In this document: one piece after another, positions 6,865 through 7,783 of the stretch
How positions within the stretch are numbered: the first letter of the stretch is position 1
How the letters are laid out: each line of letters opens with the position of its first letter
Source: Bacillota bacterium
GTDB taxonomy: Bacteria; Bacillota; Clostridia; Acetivibrionales; DTU013
DNA: 7,783 bases
Assembly (NCBI GenBank): GCA_023399355.1
Contig: JAEWQC010000261.1
Coordinates: 1-7,783, forward strand
Direction: 5' to 3'
The notes under the pieces: model-generated
Told to the model about the DNA's origin: nothing
Seen by the model: the letters and a program-made list of their open reading frames with translations, nothing else
Databases searched by the model: none
Made by a program: the position numbers and the translations under genes

Positions 6865-7407
6865 ATGCACCAATACAAATACCTACAAGTCGCTTACCCT
6901 AAGGCAAAGTGTACTTTTTTCTTCTGTACAGAAGATATTCAGGAGATAATTGTTAAGAGCATTGATATTAATCAGGTTCAAAAATTCACCGGCAACGATT
7001 TCCTGAATGATGCAGAACATTACATTGATATTACAAATTTTGAGCATTACGCTTCCTTCTGGAACCTTATCTATGAGCAAGAAGACAGCTACAGGTTTAT
7101 GAATACATTGTCAGTTATGAAGAATGGTTTCAGCATTGAAACTGATTTAAATCTTACCACGCTGAGAGCGGTATCGGAAGAGCAACTTTTTGGATTTATT
7201 TCCCCTTGTTTTGATGCTTTTGGATTTGACGGCAACCGGTGTTGTGAGTTGATCAAAAGTCAGCCCAATGATTGGTTGATAATCTCCACTGATTCCGATG
7301 GTGTCCTTATAGCTGAAGAATTGTCAGATGAACTTCTTGAAAGTTGTCGTAAAAAATTTCTGAGATCATTATATACTGAACAGCCAAATCCCTACACTCT
7401 TTTCTAA
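6865..7407 (+). CDS. Hypothetical protein, 180 residues
   Basis: A complete open frame from ATG (6865) to TAA, on the strand opposite the retron operon and divergent from it. The product begins MHQYKYLQVAYPKAKCTFFF and is acidic and soluble in appearance, with no signal peptide, transmembrane helix or recognisable enzyme motif. Alternating strands and helices (CTFFFCTEDI, HYIDITNFEHYASFWNLI, WLIISTDSDGVLIAEEL) suggest a compact alpha/beta fold. Three cysteines lie near residues 115-131, with no clear metal-binding spacing. The 263-base gap from the ncRNA allows independent transcription. I do not recognise the family, and nothing in the sequence ties it to the retron except position. The start is supported by the lack of another good ATG nearby, not by a ribosome binding site. 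Confidence 0.72.
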   Translation: MHQYKYLQVAYPKAKCTFFFCTEDIQEIIVKSIDINQVQKFTGNDFLNDAEHYIDITNFEHYASFWNLIYEQEDSYRFMNTLSVMKNGFSIETDLNLTTLRAVSEEQLFGFISPCFDAFGFDGNRCCELIKSQPNDWLIISTDSDGVLIAEELSDELLESCRKKFLRSLYTEQPNPYTLF

Positions 7408-7414
7408 ATCTAAT

Positions 7415-7441
7415 GCCAATTGGCCTGTTATCAGGTGCCTG
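7415..7441. repeat. Cluster of overlapping short dyads after the 180-residue gene
   Basis: Three dyads overlap 8 bases after the stop codon: the perfect palindrome GCCAATTGGC (7415-7424), CCTG-TTAT-CAGG (7424-7435) and CAGG-TG-CCTG (7432-7441). The position suits a transcription end, but no T-run follows, so intrinsic termination is doubtful. Operator or chance are alternatives. Confidence 0.35.
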
Positions 7442-7585
7442 AATGCTAATGATTCAAACCTATATTCCTTTTGGTATATAAATTCCGAAAGATTAATTTA
7501 TTAATCACGGTATGAATATTTAGACAAAGAATATGGTGGATATTTGAAAAATATTATCTAATTTAATTCACTTAAAATTAACGAT

Positions 7586-7783
7586 ATGGCTCTAAATAGA
7601 GATGAAATCCAAACAGCATTGCGCGTGAAACGAATAGTAAGTGAATACTTTAGCAACAATCCTAGTATTAATTCTATTCAAGCTAAGGAACTAATGCCAC
7701 AATTTATTAAGAATGGAGTTTTTCAATCCAACCATCGAGATGGATTGCCAATTCGAGATCTTTTAAGACTTCTTGATAGGGAA
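7586..7783 (+). CDS. Hypothetical protein, N-terminal 66 codons, truncated by the window edge
   Basis: From ATG at 7586 the frame is open to the right edge, 66 codons, so the gene is partial. The product begins MALNRDEIQTALRVKRIV and contains SIQAKELMPQFIKNGVF and GLPIRDLLRLLDRE. It is strongly helical with charged surfaces, and the first 50 residues could be a helix-turn-helix-like or other small helical module. The conserved-looking GLPIRDLLR segment suggests a family shared in this phylum, but I cannot name it. The gene follows the orphan at 6865-7407 by 178 bases on the same strand. No Shine-Dalgarno sequence or perfect Bacteroides promoter was found in that gap, which otherwise holds only the dyads at 7415-7441. 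Confidence 0.7.
   Translation, partial: MALNRDEIQTALRVKRIVSEYFSNNPSINSIQAKELMPQFIKNGVFQSNHRDGLPIRDLLRLLDRE

Noticed and set aside
6883..7080. 65-residue minus-strand open frame
   Set aside because: It is antisense to the 180-residue gene, with no promoter or recognisable content.

Overview
The window looks like a defence or accessory locus from a member of the Bacteroidota. The DNA is AT-rich and starts lack clear Shine-Dalgarno sequences. The WYL regulator gene has a perfect Bacteroides-type promoter (TTTG, 19 bases, TAnnTTTG). The identification rests on these signals and on protein style; no rRNA or housekeeping gene is present to confirm it.

Layout. At the left edge a gene of unknown function (1-250, minus) runs out of the window. 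Divergent from it is a WYL-domain transcriptional regulator (346-1356, plus). Tail-to-tail with that regulator lies a compact minus-strand operon, which in transcription order contains: a structured non-coding RNA of about 200 nt (6601-6399); a retron-type reverse transcriptase (6386-5178); a coiled-coil protein with a degenerate histidine-kinase-like ATPase domain (5172-3880); a small protein with a receiver-like start (3877-3233); and a 580-residue protein combining a CheY-like receiver with a C-terminal HEPN ribonuclease-type motif (3240-1498). The four genes are separated by 5 bases or less, or overlap. Beyond the last stop, the same frame stays open for 44 more codons and resembles half of a Rho-type RNA-binding OB fold. 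Right of the retron are a plus-strand orphan of 180 residues (6865-7407) and the first 66 codons of another plus-strand gene (7586 to the edge).

How the parts may work together. The RT has the retron hallmarks NAxxH, YADD and VTG, and the RNA in front of it is closed by a 10-bp a1/a2-type inverted repeat ending 12 bases before the RT start, so this is very probably a retron. Its partners are unusual: they look like a two-component relay (kinase-like ATPase, receiver-like protein, receiver) ending in a HEPN toxin. My inference is that the RT and its msDNA act as sensor or inhibitor. Phage interference would then release a signal through the kinase-like and receiver modules to a HEPN RNase that causes abortive infection. 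I do not recall a described retron type with this set, but I could not search.
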